This document shows, one piece after another, positions 33,945 through 42,490 of a stretch of 64,000 bases of DNA. The stretch's first letter is position 1. Each line of letters begins with the position of its first letter. The position numbers were made by a program, and so were the translations under genes. The notes beneath the pieces were generated by a model that was not told the origin of the DNA, did not search any database, and was given only the letters and a program-made list of their open reading frames with translations. Source of the DNA: Spirochaetota bacterium (lineage in GTDB: Bacteria > Spirochaetota > Spirochaetia > Treponematales > Rectinemataceae); contig JAJUJQ010000002.1 of assembly GCA_029265255.1 (NCBI GenBank), positions 124,001 through 188,000 on the forward strand, written 5' to 3'.

Positions 33945-34898
33945 CTAGAACAGCGAGCCTATCAGCGTCATGTATAGAGGAATGGTGGCCATGCTGAGCA
34001 CGGTGGTGAGGGAAGTTCCGATGGCCGTGTATTCCGAGTCCGCGCCATAGGCTTCGGCCAGAATCGGGTTCTGGGTCATGGCAGGCATGGCCGCTTGCAT
34101 CAGGAACACCTGCTTCATGAGCACAGGAAACCCGGAAAATTTGACTAGTCCGAACATCAGCGCGGGCGTCACAAAAAATCGTCCTGCCAGAATGAGCACG
34201 AAATCACATTCAAACCTGAGTGACTTCCAGTCCACTCGCGCGATGATGATGCCGATGAACAGCATCGAGAGCGGCGTTGTCATATTACCGAGATAGCGGC
34301 AGCTGTCCATGACAGGCTTTGGCAATCGTATTCCGAGCATGATGAGCACGACAGCGAGGAGAAATCCCACAAGAGGCGGTGAAAGAATTCTGCGCAACCC
34401 CGATAAGGAAATCAATGATGGCTTTGGCCTGTTTGTTCTACGCGCGCCATCCTTTGCGATGCCATACACCCCCAGGGTCCAGAATGTCGTCGTGTTGGCA
34501 ATATAATAGAGAAGGGCATAGGGCAGACTTGCCTCGCCAAAGAGCATGAGATTGACCGGCAAGCCGATGAATACGGCGTTCGACAGCGCGAACATCGACA
34601 TGAAAGCGCCGCGTCGATCATCCCTAACTTTTGAAATTCGAGCTGTTCCCGCAGCTATTAGATAGCTCAAACCCATAACGAGGAAAGGGACTGGCAGTCC
34701 TGGCAGCATGGAACGCAGTGTTGCCCGGTCATACCCTCCCATCAGGTTGGAGATCATATAGGCAGGGAGCGCCACATTGACCACAAGCCGGGAAATGAGC
34801 CCGCTGGCACCGCCTTCGAACCACCCACGGCGGGCGAGAATATAGCCAATCCCGATCATGATGATGACCGAAATGACAGACTGCAGCGCGTTCAGCAT
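33945..34898 (-). CDS. AEC-family transporter (auxin efflux carrier/malate permease-like)
   Basis: The 317-residue protein has ten hydrophobic segments in two inverted halves: an N-terminal GYILARRGWF, a central charged loop and a second half from about 170. The first half has the family phrase LVVNVALPAYMISNL. Members carry organic anions or hydrophobic weak acids, often with unknown direction. ATG 34898 is preferred because GGGAG is 5 bases upstream. GTG 34904 is in frame. It abuts the nitroreductase gene with a 2-base gap and is probably in its operon. Confidence 0.82.
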   Translation of the reverse strand: MLNALQSVISVIIMIGIGYILARRGWFEGGASGLISRLVVNVALPAYMISNLMGGYDRATLRSMLPGLPVPFLVMGLSYLIAAGTARISKVRDDRRGAFMSMFALSNAVFIGLPVNLMLFGEASLPYALLYYIANTTTFWTLGVYGIAKDGARRTNRPKPSLISLSGLRRILSPPLVGFLLAVVLIMLGIRLPKPVMDSCRYLGNMTTPLSMLFIGIIIARVDWKSLRFECDFVLILAGRFFVTPALMFGLVKFSGFPVLMKQVFLMQAAMPAMTQNPILAEAYGADSEYTAIGTSLTTVLSMATIPLYMTLIGSLF

Positions 34899-34900
34899 GA

Positions 34901-35677
34901 TCACTCCCAGTCTTTGAGCATGGCGCGAACACTTCGCCGCATCTCGATACTGAAATCCGCCGCGAATTTGCGCTGGTAGAGCGCTTGGCCAGGGGTTTGT
35001 ACCTGTTCATTGGGGACGAATTGACCCCATCCAGGCCCCTGATACATCGATTGAAGCGCTTCCGGGGGAAGCTTCTGATAGCGATTTTTCATAATCACCA
35101 TGCGCTGCGGCAACCGTGGAGGCTGGAGACGGGCTTTCTGGGCTTCTGTGGGGTAGCCGATGCAGAGCATGGTGATGGGGAAGGTGTACCGGGGAAGACC
35201 AAGCAACGCGCGGTGCGTTTCCCATTGTTCCATGATGTCGCCTATATAGCACGAGCCGAGTTCGAGATACTCTGCAGCGAGGGTGGCTGTCTGCGCGGCG
35301 ATGAGCGCATCGCAGCAGGCAAGCAGCAGGTCTGCCTCACGGGGAGTTGCGAAGGGGGTTCCGGTACGAGCACACCATTCTTTGACCCCCTGTGCCGTGT
35401 AGTAATCCATGAGCCTGCGGTAATCGGCAAGAAAGACGAGTACCCAGGGGGCTCTGGCGATGAATGGCTGGTGATCGCATGTTTCTGAAAGTTGTTCCTT
35501 GAGTTGCTGATCCTCGATTTCTAGTATCGAATACAGCGTCAGGTTGCCCGCGGTTGGAGCGCGCAAAGTCGCGGACAGAATACGATCCTTTACATCCTGC
35601 GCGATGGGGCGGTCTTCCCATGCGCGAACCGATTTTCGTCCGAGAAAAAGGGTATCAAAATCCTTTAATGTCTTCAT
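34901..35677 (-). CDS. Nitroreductase-family FMN oxidoreductase
   Basis: The 258-residue flavoprotein of the NfsA/FRP-like nitroreductase fold has an N-terminal RKSVRAWEDRPI (FMN-phosphate arginines), an RAPTAGNLTLYS segment and a central GSCYIGDIMEQWE active-site region. It ends with an extended tail (about 205-258) that often clasps the dimer partner. It reduces nitro or quinone compounds with NAD(P)H, but the true substrate is unknown. ATG 35677 is chosen. The extension to 35716 is not typical for the family and lacks a ribosome site. Confidence 0.85.
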   Translation of the reverse strand: MKTLKDFDTLFLGRKSVRAWEDRPIAQDVKDRILSATLRAPTAGNLTLYSILEIEDQQLKEQLSETCDHQPFIARAPWVLVFLADYRRLMDYYTAQGVKEWCARTGTPFATPREADLLLACCDALIAAQTATLAAEYLELGSCYIGDIMEQWETHRALLGLPRYTFPITMLCIGYPTEAQKARLQPPRLPQRMVIMKNRYQKLPPEALQSMYQGPGWGQFVPNEQVQTPGQALYQRKFAADFSIEMRRSVRAMLKDWE

Positions 35678-35708
35678 CGCGCATCCATTATGGCCGGCGG
35701 CCGACACT

Positions 35709-35738
35709 TTGTCCATGATAGCCAGCGTATGATATAAT
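35709..35738 (+). promoter_or_regulatory. Promoter of the pyrimidine-dimer glycosylase gene
   Basis: TTGTCC (35709-35714) and a perfect TATAAT (35733-35738) are separated by 18 bases. The leader to ATG 35798 is about 53 bases. It lies back-to-back with the nitroreductase gene. Confidence 0.6.
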
Positions 35739-35797
35739 GTAGCCAGACAGCAGCGCGCGCGGCATTCGCCCCGCTTCTGCTCGAAAGAGAGTCAGCA

Positions 35798-36244
35798 ATG
35801 CGCCTCTGGTCGTTGCATCCCCGGTATCTCGATCGAATGGGCCTTCTGGCTGTATGGCGCGAAGGCCTGCTGGCTCAGAAAGTCCTCCAGGGGCGAACGA
35901 GAGGCTATACCCGGCACCCTCAGCTGGAACGTTTCAGAAAGACATCCGATCCGCTTGCCGCGATCGGCGCGTTCCTTTTCAGTGTCGCCGAGGAAGCGGG
36001 CAGGCGAGGATACCGCTTCGATGTTTCCAAAATTGAAAAGAAGACTTCTCTGCGCCAGATAATTCCTGTCACTCTCGGTCAAGTGCGATATGAATGGAAG
36101 CTCCTGAGTCAAAAGCTTAAAGCGCGTGCGCCAGAAACCCTAAATACGAATGCCGCTCAGCAAGAGACGCTTCCGGAGGTGAATACTGTGTTCCTTCCCG
36201 TGCCCGGCGACATCGAGGAATGGGAACGAATAAAGACCTTGTAG
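35798..36244 (+). CDS. Pyrimidine-dimer DNA glycosylase (T4 endonuclease V/DenV-like)
   Basis: The 148-residue protein of the Pyr_excise family begins MRLWSLHPRYLDRMGLLAVWREGLLAQ. In T4 endonuclease V the N-terminal residue after Met is the catalytic amine and the nearby Glu and Arg residues hold DNA. The GRTRGYTRHPQLERF block is also typical. It excises UV-induced cyclobutane dimers to start base-excision repair. Many bacterial members are short like this and often carried on mobile DNA, but no mobility gene is nearby. The last 40 residues are variable. Confidence 0.88.
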   Translation: MRLWSLHPRYLDRMGLLAVWREGLLAQKVLQGRTRGYTRHPQLERFRKTSDPLAAIGAFLFSVAEEAGRRGYRFDVSKIEKKTSLRQIIPVTLGQVRYEWKLLSQKLKARAPETLNTNAAQQETLPEVNTVFLPVPGDIEEWERIKTL

Positions 36245-36593
36245 CCAGCCGATTCTTGAATCTCAGTCTTTTGGATAATCTGGAATAATCGCCTAGATGC
36301 AGGTACATCACTTCAAGAAGGGCCTTTCGGGCAGTAACCTTTAAATTGAATTTGTAATAGGTAGCCGCGAGAAATGCCTGCCCGTGCCGAAGACATTCCT
36401 GAAATTCGAATGTGCTGCTGGACTCATGTCCAGGCGTGCGCACCTGCCGGCTGGCGCCTGCTCAAGTGCGCTATATCATGTTTGCTCTTATGTGTGCCGC
36501 GTGGGAAGCGAACCATGGAGCGTGAGCAACGCGGGGAATTCAAGGGCGGGGTGCTGCCAAATATGAAATCTCGGAAAAAATAAAAAATAAATG
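36245..36593. other. Gene-poor stretch; no convincing feature
   Basis: About 350 bases between the glycosylase gene and the RpiR promoter hold only short frames on both strands (longest near 36117-36443 minus and 36374-36583 plus). None has a ribosome site or recognisable protein pattern. I see no hairpin with a T-run and no repeat of note. Confidence 0.6.
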
Positions 36594-36622
36594 TTGACAT
36601 AATAGTTTCTCAATGCAATACT
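36594..36622 (+). promoter_or_regulatory. Promoter of the RpiR/peptide-salvage operon
   Basis: A perfect TTGACA (36594-36599), 17 bases, then AATACT (36617-36622). The start near 36629 leaves a leader of about 38 bases before ATG 36667. This rules out the in-frame ATG at 36613 as the start of the regulator. Confidence 0.7.
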
Positions 36623-36641
36623 TTGGAAACAAAAGTTCCAA
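36623..36641. promoter_or_regulatory. Inverted repeat TTGGAA-N7-TTCCAA at the RpiR promoter (candidate operator)
   Basis: The palindrome sits directly on the predicted transcription start, and a second partial repeat GTTCC-N6-GGAAC (36635-36650) overlaps it. The position fits autoregulation by the RpiR protein encoded just downstream. Confidence 0.5.
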
Positions 36642-36666
36642 TCAGGGAACAGGAAGGCACACATTC

Positions 36667-37569
36667 ATGATATCTGACCGAATAAGAAAGTCGATTCCGG
36701 AAATGCCCCAACATTTTCAGAGGATCGGCTTGTACATTCTGGACCACGAACAGAGCGTGGCTTTTGCCTCGATTCACGCGGTCAGCGATGCGCTCGGTGT
36801 CAGCAGTGCATCTCTGGTCAGATTTGCGAAAAGCCTTGGGTTCGATGGATATCAAGAATTCAAAAAAGAAATTCAAAATGAGATGCGCCATCGTCTCAAC
36901 CCCTACGATAAGATCGCGCTGAGCGAGCTGGGCACACTGACGGAAGAAAAGCGCCTGCACAAGCTGCTGCAGAACGAATACAACAATTTGAGAAGCACTT
37001 TCGCGCATATCGAAATAAAGGACCTCAAGGACATTGCGGAGGGAATCAGGACGGCGCGCAAGGTGTACGTGAGCGGTTTTGGCGCCACTTCCCATATCGT
37101 CAAAATATTCGAATACACGCTCATGAGCTCGCTCGACAGAGACGTGGCCGTCATTTCTGGTTCGGTTTCGGACTACGCCCCAATTCTTAAATCCTTCGAA
37201 GCAGAGGATACCATGGTCCTCATGACATTTCCCCCTTACTCCGTTGAGGTACGGCACGTCGCACGCATAGCCAAAGAGCGGAAAGGCCGACTGTATTTGT
37301 TTACCGATTCGGCAGCCTGTCCGGTTTATCCTCTGGCGGACAGGGTCATTCGATGCACCACCAATTCCCTCCTGCTTTCGAATTCCTTTGTCGGGCTTGT
37401 TTCGGTGCTCCATGTGCTCACGCAAATGCTGTATCTGGAAGAAAAGAATCTGGCGGTGGAGAGCCGTCAGAAAACGATAACCATGCAGGAAGTTGGCTAT
37501 GCCATGATGGAACGCGAGTCCGGTACCGCAAGCAATGGTGGCTCCCCGGAATCAGCGACACAAGACTGA
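36667..37569 (+). CDS. RpiR-family transcriptional regulator (HTH + SIS)
   Basis: The 300-residue protein has an N-terminal RpiR helix-turn-helix (about 1-80, with ALGVSSASLVRFAKSLGFDGYQEFKK) and a C-terminal SIS domain (about 120-260, with YVSGFGATSHI) that normally senses a phosphosugar or amino-sugar ligand. It heads a same-strand run of peptidase and peptide-transport genes and probably controls them. AGGAAGG lies 9 bases before ATG 36667. An amino-sugar ligand would link the operon to cell-wall fragments, but that is inference. Confidence 0.88.
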   Translation: MISDRIRKSIPEMPQHFQRIGLYILDHEQSVAFASIHAVSDALGVSSASLVRFAKSLGFDGYQEFKKEIQNEMRHRLNPYDKIALSELGTLTEEKRLHKLLQNEYNNLRSTFAHIEIKDLKDIAEGIRTARKVYVSGFGATSHIVKIFEYTLMSSLDRDVAVISGSVSDYAPILKSFEAEDTMVLMTFPPYSVEVRHVARIAKERKGRLYLFTDSAACPVYPLADRVIRCTTNSLLLSNSFVGLVSVLHVLTQMLYLEEKNLAVESRQKTITMQEVGYAMMERESGTASNGGSPESATQD

Positions 37570-37582
37570 TAAGGAGACATGA

Positions 37583-38764
37583 ATGGCACACATGATGATC
37601 GTTGCACATGCGGACGTATATGCTCCGACCCCCCTGGGAAGGAGAGATATCCTCATTGGCGGCGGGAAAATTTTGGCAATTCGGAACCATATCGATCCAG
37701 CTGGTATACCGGGTGAACCCGAAGTGCTCGACGCGGAGGGTAGGCTGGTGGTACCCGGTTTTGTTGATGGTCATCAGCATTTCATTGGTGGAGGCGGGGA
37801 GGGGGGATTCAAGACACGTACGCCCGCGTTGCAGCTTTCCACAAATATTGCCAATGGTGTCACTACTGCCGTGGGGCTTCTGGGAACCGATTCCCTGACA
37901 CGCGCGCTCGAAGACCTGTATGCTAAAACCATGGCATTCAATGAAGAGGGGATGACGGCGTTCATGCTTACCGGCGCTTACTGGCATCCTTCTCCTACCA
38001 TTATGGGATCTGTTTCCAAAGATATCGTGTTCTGCCATCCGGTTATTGGCGTTAAGCTTGCGCTTTCCGACACGAGAGGACCGCATCTCGATGCCGCAGA
38101 CCTCGCGGCGCTTGCGTCGGAAGTACAAGTTGCCGGACTGGTCGCGGGGAAGGCGGGTATTGTGACGATTCATACAGGAGTCCGAACGCATGCCCTTGAT
38201 CTGGTTTGTGAGGTCGTCGATCGTTTCGAGCTGCGTCCAGGTCTTTTTGTTCCGACGCATCTTAACCGAAGAAATCCCAAGCTTCTCGATCAGGCATTTT
38301 CGCTTGCGCAGCGGGGGATGCATGTCGACGCAACCTGCCTGAGCCCGGGTGAGCCCGCGGCAGGCGAAAAGATGAGCGCGGCCGAATTTGCGCTTCTCGC
38401 GCGCGATGAGGGGGTATTCGAAAGGGTTACCTTCAGCTCCGACGCAGGCGGTTCGATGCCGATCTGGAACGAGGACCGATCGCGCATCCTTGGAATGGGT
38501 ATCGGGAAGCCCGATTCGCTGTTGCACGAACTCAAAACACTCGTCCTTGAAAAGCAGATTCCCCTTGAACAGGCTCTGCTACCGCTCACCTGCACTCCCG
38601 CGCGGCTCTATGGACTAGAGGGGAAAAAGGGCGAAATCAAGGAAGGGAACGATGCGGATCTGCTAGTTCTCGACCCGGATTCTTTCGTCATAAAGGACGT
38701 CATCGCCCGCGGATCGATCATGGTGCGCAACGCCGTGCTGGTTGGAAAGGGTTATTTCGAATGA
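37583..38764 (+). CDS. iadA: Isoaspartyl dipeptidase (beta-aspartyl peptidase, M38)
   Basis: The 393-residue amidohydrolase-superfamily zinc enzyme cleaves beta-aspartyl dipeptides that arise from spontaneous isomerisation of Asn/Asp in ageing proteins. The first metal motif DGHQHF is followed by the characteristic IGGGGEGGF loop and a RTP. THLNRRNPKL and the late SSDAGGSMP (catalytic Asp) also match IadA. ATG 37583 has AAGGAG 7 bases upstream. It starts 13 bases after the regulator gene and probably shares its transcript. Confidence 0.93.
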   Translation: MAHMMIVAHADVYAPTPLGRRDILIGGGKILAIRNHIDPAGIPGEPEVLDAEGRLVVPGFVDGHQHFIGGGGEGGFKTRTPALQLSTNIANGVTTAVGLLGTDSLTRALEDLYAKTMAFNEEGMTAFMLTGAYWHPSPTIMGSVSKDIVFCHPVIGVKLALSDTRGPHLDAADLAALASEVQVAGLVAGKAGIVTIHTGVRTHALDLVCEVVDRFELRPGLFVPTHLNRRNPKLLDQAFSLAQRGMHVDATCLSPGEPAAGEKMSAAEFALLARDEGVFERVTFSSDAGGSMPIWNEDRSRILGMGIGKPDSLLHELKTLVLEKQIPLEQALLPLTCTPARLYGLEGKKGEIKEGNDADLLVLDPDSFVIKDVIARGSIMVRNAVLVGKGYFE

Positions 38765-38774
38765 GGTGCCACGC

Positions 38775-39617
38775 ATGAAAGTCTTCGTCTCTGTCGATAT
38801 GGAAGGCATCCACGGATCGGTCTCATGGAACGACATGGAAGGCAACGGCAGAAAGTCGGTCTATGACAATGCCTGGCAGGAGCTTTCATGGATCATCAGG
38901 GGTATCGCAGCATCGAGCAAGAATTCTGAAATACAAGAAATCTGCATATGCGATTCGCATAGCAGAGGGGAGGGCATACCGTTCCGAGAGTTTGGTGATC
39001 CGCGCGTTACCATGATCCGAGGATACCCCCGTCCTTTCTACATGCTTGAAGGACTCGATCATAGTTACAACCTGCTTATGCTGGTTGGCTATCATGGCAG
39101 AATCGGAGCGCTTCATGGCATGATGGATCATACCTACTCTTCCTCTGCTATTTATCGAATCTTGATCAACGACCGTGAGGTATCGGAGGCTGACATCAAT
39201 GCCATGCTTGCGGCATGGCATGGAGTACCAGTCGGGTTTGTATCTGGCGATGATGTGCTGGAAAGAGAAATCATGGAACGCTTCCCCGTGAGTCCGGTCT
39301 TTGTACGAACCAAGGAAGGGCTTGGTCGCTTTGCGGGTAAAATGTATTCATCGGAAAGGCTCGAACCGCTCTTCATAGAAGGATCTCGCCAGGCGATCGA
39401 ATCAATTGGATCGTTAAAACCGCTCGATCTCCCGGAAGTCCTCAACATTCGATTCGATCTGATTTCGACGGTTGTCGCGGATGCTGTTTCGGTGATTCCC
39501 GGTCTCATGCGGCATGGCGGGCGGACCATTGAATACATCACCGAAGACATGCTGTCGGCGTACCGTATGATTCACGCGGTCGCGATGATGGGAAGCAAAT
39601 TCGCCACATATATATAA
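38775..39617 (+). CDS. D-aminopeptidase, M55 family (B. subtilis DppA-like)
   Basis: The 280-residue zinc peptidase, which forms decamers in B. subtilis DppA, releases D-amino acids from short D-peptides. Metal ligands are visible as SVDMEG (D8, E10), CDSHS (H62) and GYHG (H107). HGMMDHTYSS holds the proposed nucleophilic His region. ATG 38775 fits the family N-terminus (MKVFVSVDMEG). The in-frame start at 38742 lies inside iadA. It follows iadA by 10 bases. A GC hairpin separates it from the transporter binding-protein gene. Confidence 0.92.
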   Translation: MKVFVSVDMEGIHGSVSWNDMEGNGRKSVYDNAWQELSWIIRGIAASSKNSEIQEICICDSHSRGEGIPFREFGDPRVTMIRGYPRPFYMLEGLDHSYNLLMLVGYHGRIGALHGMMDHTYSSSAIYRILINDREVSEADINAMLAAWHGVPVGFVSGDDVLEREIMERFPVSPVFVRTKEGLGRFAGKMYSSERLEPLFIEGSRQAIESIGSLKPLDLPEVLNIRFDLISTVVADAVSVIPGLMRHGGRTIEYITEDMLSAYRMIHAVAMMGSKFATYI

Positions 39618-39631
39618 GAAGGTAAAACTAC

Positions 39632-39646
39632 GGCTGCGTCGCAGCC
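39632..39646 (+). other. Perfect hairpin GGCTGC-GTC-GCAGCC before the peptide-binding protein gene
   Basis: A 6-bp perfect stem lies 15 bases downstream of the D-aminopeptidase stop and 29 bases before the binding-protein ATG. There is no T-run. It may mark a processing or mRNA-stability point that separates the two peptidase genes from the abundant binding-protein message. Confidence 0.4.
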
Positions 39647-39674
39647 ATGGAGATTTGCGAAGGAGGAAATTGAC

Positions 39675-41423
39675 ATGAAGAAGTTTCTGTCAATCATGCT
39701 GGTGTTTCTGGCGCTCGGAAGTTTTGTTTTCGCCCAGACGTCAAAAGGACCGGCACTGAGAAACCGTGATCCGGACACACTGGTGTTCGTGCTCGCGGCT
39801 GCGCCGCAACCACTGGATCCGAACATCTACACGACACTGAACGAAGCCCAGATCATGCGTGAAATCAACGAAACGCTCGTCGGCATGCGGTCGGACAACT
39901 CATTCTACTCGGTGCTCGCAGAGACCATCCCCACCATACAGAATGGCCTGGTTTCGAAGGATGGCTCTGTGTACACCTTTAAGCTAAAAAAAGGGGTTAA
40001 ATTTCATAATGGGAATCCCTTTACCGCGGATGATGTCGTTTTTTCCTTCAACAGGATTCTTCACCATCCAAAATCGAGCTCGAAAAGCATGTTCAGCGCG
40101 GTACTCTCTGTGGTAAAGGTGGATGATTACACGGTAAGGATCACCTTCGGCAAACTCAAGGACCCTGAATATGCCACCATCGCGCTGACGTCCTGGGAAG
40201 ACCGGGCAAAATATATGACACCTTCTCCCTATGGTCCAGCGCTGAACATTCTTGCGCATTACTGCTCTGGCATCGAAGATAAGGAGACCGTTGAGGCGGC
40301 AGGCGCGGATTATGGAACCAAGGTAGTGGTCGGTACAGGCCCCTATAAATTCGTCTCATGGCCGAATCCGCAGGAAGTGCATCTGACCAGGAACGAGGAA
40401 TGGTGGGGTGGAGCGAATACCGTGGCGTTCAAGAACGTCATCTTCCGCGCGATGTCCGAGCAGCCTCAGGTCAACAATGTCCTGATCACCGGCGAAGTGG
40501 ATATGGCCTTCAATCTCTCCAGGCTTGATGTCGCGAGCCTTGAAAAAGCAGGGATTACCGTGACCACCAAGCCTGGCGTCACCATCTGGTACGGTATTTT
40601 CAACATGAATTCGGACCTTGTCGGTCAGAAGAGAAACGGAAAGCTGGATCTGACCGGCGAATATGCCGAAACCGATTCGACGCACCTGAGAAGAGCGATA
40701 TTCTATTCTATAAATCCCATTCCCTTTATCCGGCAGGTCGATCTCTTCAACGGATACGCGATTCCAGCGAACCAGATGATGCAGCCGGGATTCCTTGGGT
40801 TTGTCGAAGGAGCTCCCGCGGGGACACCGTTCGCGGAATTCAATGAAAAAACCTGGTACTTCAACAGAGACAAGGCTAAGGCGGAGTTCGCCAAACTTTC
40901 TCCTGAGTTCAGGGCAAAGCTGGGGCCTGAATCGGTGACATTAGTCGTCGGCAATATCACCGACCGTGTGAAGATCGCGAATAACGTAAAGGATCAGGTC
41001 AAGACCACCCTGGGCATCGACCTTATCAAGGTGGTGCCGATGGTCAACGCCCAAATCATCCAGCAAAGCAAGACAGGCGACGGCTATGACATGGTAGTGA
41101 CAGGCTGGTTTACTCCCACCATGGACCCCGACTATACCTGCATCATCTACAATGGCGAGTCGATTGGTACCGGCATGAATGGTGCGCTCTACAACAACGA
41201 TATTGTCAATAAGAATATTCAAATCGGCAGGTATACGCTCGATCCCAATGTCCGCAGGGATGCGTATATCAAGGTGCAGACCCAGCTCATGACCGATAAG
41301 CCATATTTCCCAATGGTATATGAAAATGTGCTCTTTGGCTCTCATCCGCGCGTCGGTAATCTCGATCAGGCGATTTTCAAGACAAAACTGGTCGACATTC
41401 ATCTGCTGACCAAAGTGCAATAA
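39675..41423 (+). CDS. Peptide ABC transporter substrate-binding protein (DppA/OppA, family 5)
   Basis: The 582-residue exported protein has a signal peptide (about 1-20, ending VFAQ). It is a family-5 solute-binding fold with the diagnostic TFKLKKGVKFHNGNPFTADDVVFSF block near 95-120 and GTGPYKFVSW near 215. It captures di- or oligopeptides for the permeases that follow. The neighbouring peptidases suggest beta-aspartyl or D-residue peptides as natural ligands. GAAGGAGG lies upstream of ATG 39675. A strong hairpin follows, which fits high expression relative to the permeases. Confidence 0.92.
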   Translation: MKKFLSIMLVFLALGSFVFAQTSKGPALRNRDPDTLVFVLAAAPQPLDPNIYTTLNEAQIMREINETLVGMRSDNSFYSVLAETIPTIQNGLVSKDGSVYTFKLKKGVKFHNGNPFTADDVVFSFNRILHHPKSSSKSMFSAVLSVVKVDDYTVRITFGKLKDPEYATIALTSWEDRAKYMTPSPYGPALNILAHYCSGIEDKETVEAAGADYGTKVVVGTGPYKFVSWPNPQEVHLTRNEEWWGGANTVAFKNVIFRAMSEQPQVNNVLITGEVDMAFNLSRLDVASLEKAGITVTTKPGVTIWYGIFNMNSDLVGQKRNGKLDLTGEYAETDSTHLRRAIFYSINPIPFIRQVDLFNGYAIPANQMMQPGFLGFVEGAPAGTPFAEFNEKTWYFNRDKAKAEFAKLSPEFRAKLGPESVTLVVGNITDRVKIANNVKDQVKTTLGIDLIKVVPMVNAQIIQQSKTGDGYDMVVTGWFTPTMDPDYTCIIYNGESIGTGMNGALYNNDIVNKNIQIGRYTLDPNVRRDAYIKVQTQLMTDKPYFPMVYENVLFGSHPRVGNLDQAIFKTKLVDIHLLTKVQ

Positions 41424-41433
41424 TTTACTGATG

Positions 41434-41464
41434 GCAGGGGAAGGCCAGACCTCCCCTGCCTTTC
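41434..41464 (+). terminator. Intercistronic hairpin/partial terminator after the peptide-binding protein
   Basis: GGCAGGGGA (41434-41442) pairs with TCCCCTGCC (41453-41461), with two more pairs inside the loop, followed by TTTC. It matches the design and core sequence of the hairpin at 21501 after the sugar-binding protein. Confidence 0.6.
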
Positions 41465-41502
41465 TCAGGATAATTCAAGTCACAACAGGAAGGTTTTGCT
41501 GT

Positions 41503-42480
41503 ATGTTCAGATACGTCATGCGACGAGTGCTCATGCTTGTTCCTGTGCTCCTGGGGGTGACATTCATTGTTTTTTCTCTCATGTACATAACCCCCTCGGA
41601 CCCCGCGCAGATGATGCTGGGAGCGAACGCAACACCCGCGGCTTACACGCAGATGAGGTCGGATATGGGGCTGGACAAGCCTTTCTTGGTCCAATATGCC
41701 CATTTTCTTTTCGGGTATAAGCATCCTGTGTTCGGATACAGAGGTCTTCTTCTTGGGGATCTCGGCCGCTCCTATGTATCGAACAGGAATGTATTCGAAT
41801 TGATACTCAGTTCCTTTCCCAATACCCTGGTACTGGCGACCGGAGCACTTGTCTTGGCTTTGGTACTTGCGATCCCAATTGGCATCATTTCAGCAACAAA
41901 ACCCTATTCTGCGATCGATATGGTATTTACGGTCTTCGCGCTGCTGGGAGCTTCCATGCCTGTATTCTGGATCGCGATGGTATTGATTTATACCTTCGCC
42001 AATAATCTTCGTATCTTTCCGGCCATGGCAAATCCGGGCAACTTCTCCTCACTTATCCTGCCTATTATTACGCTCAGCATGTACTCAATGGCAATCATCA
42101 TGAGGATGACACGATCGTCGATGCTCGAAGTAATGCAGCAGGACTACATCAGAACCGCGCGAGTCAAGGGCATGGATGAAAACGTGGTGATTTTCAAGCA
42201 TGCATTGCGCAACGCACTCATTCCGGTGGTGACCGTGGCGGGACTGCAATTCGGAAGCCTTCTGGGAGGAGCGGTGCTTACTGAAAAAATCTTTTCGTAT
42301 CCCGGGCTTGGTTCGATTATGGTCGATGCCATCTATCAGAAAGATACTCCTCAGATTCTCGGGTCCGTCTGTTTTGTCGCCATCACGTTCACCATTATCA
42401 ATCTCTTTGTCGACATCCTTTATGGGTTTATCGACCCGCGTATCAAATCGGCGTTCACAACTCGCAAAAAGAGAAAATGA
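41503..42480 (+). CDS. dppB: Peptide ABC transporter permease (DppB family)
   Basis: The 325-residue protein has six transmembrane segments and the binding-protein-dependent permease EAA region (IRTARVKGMDENVVIFKHALRNALIPV near 215-245). The GLDKPFLVQYAHF block after helix 1 is typical of DppB/OppB. ATG 41503 has AGGAAGG 9 bases upstream. The longer frame to 41431 runs through the hairpin. It forms the membrane channel with the next gene product. Confidence 0.9.
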   Translation: MFRYVMRRVLMLVPVLLGVTFIVFSLMYITPSDPAQMMLGANATPAAYTQMRSDMGLDKPFLVQYAHFLFGYKHPVFGYRGLLLGDLGRSYVSNRNVFELILSSFPNTLVLATGALVLALVLAIPIGIISATKPYSAIDMVFTVFALLGASMPVFWIAMVLIYTFANNLRIFPAMANPGNFSSLILPIITLSMYSMAIIMRMTRSSMLEVMQQDYIRTARVKGMDENVVIFKHALRNALIPVVTVAGLQFGSLLGGAVLTEKIFSYPGLGSIMVDAIYQKDTPQILGSVCFVAITFTIINLFVDILYGFIDPRIKSAFTTRKKRK

Positions 42481-42490
42481 GGAGCTTTTT

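Noticed and set aside
36374..36583. Short Cys-rich frames in the gap before the RpiR promoter
   Set aside because: No start context, no conserved pattern and no continuity with neighbours.
37418..38527. 369-codon minus-strand frame opposite iadA
   Set aside because: Antisense shadow of iadA; no motif, no ribosome site.
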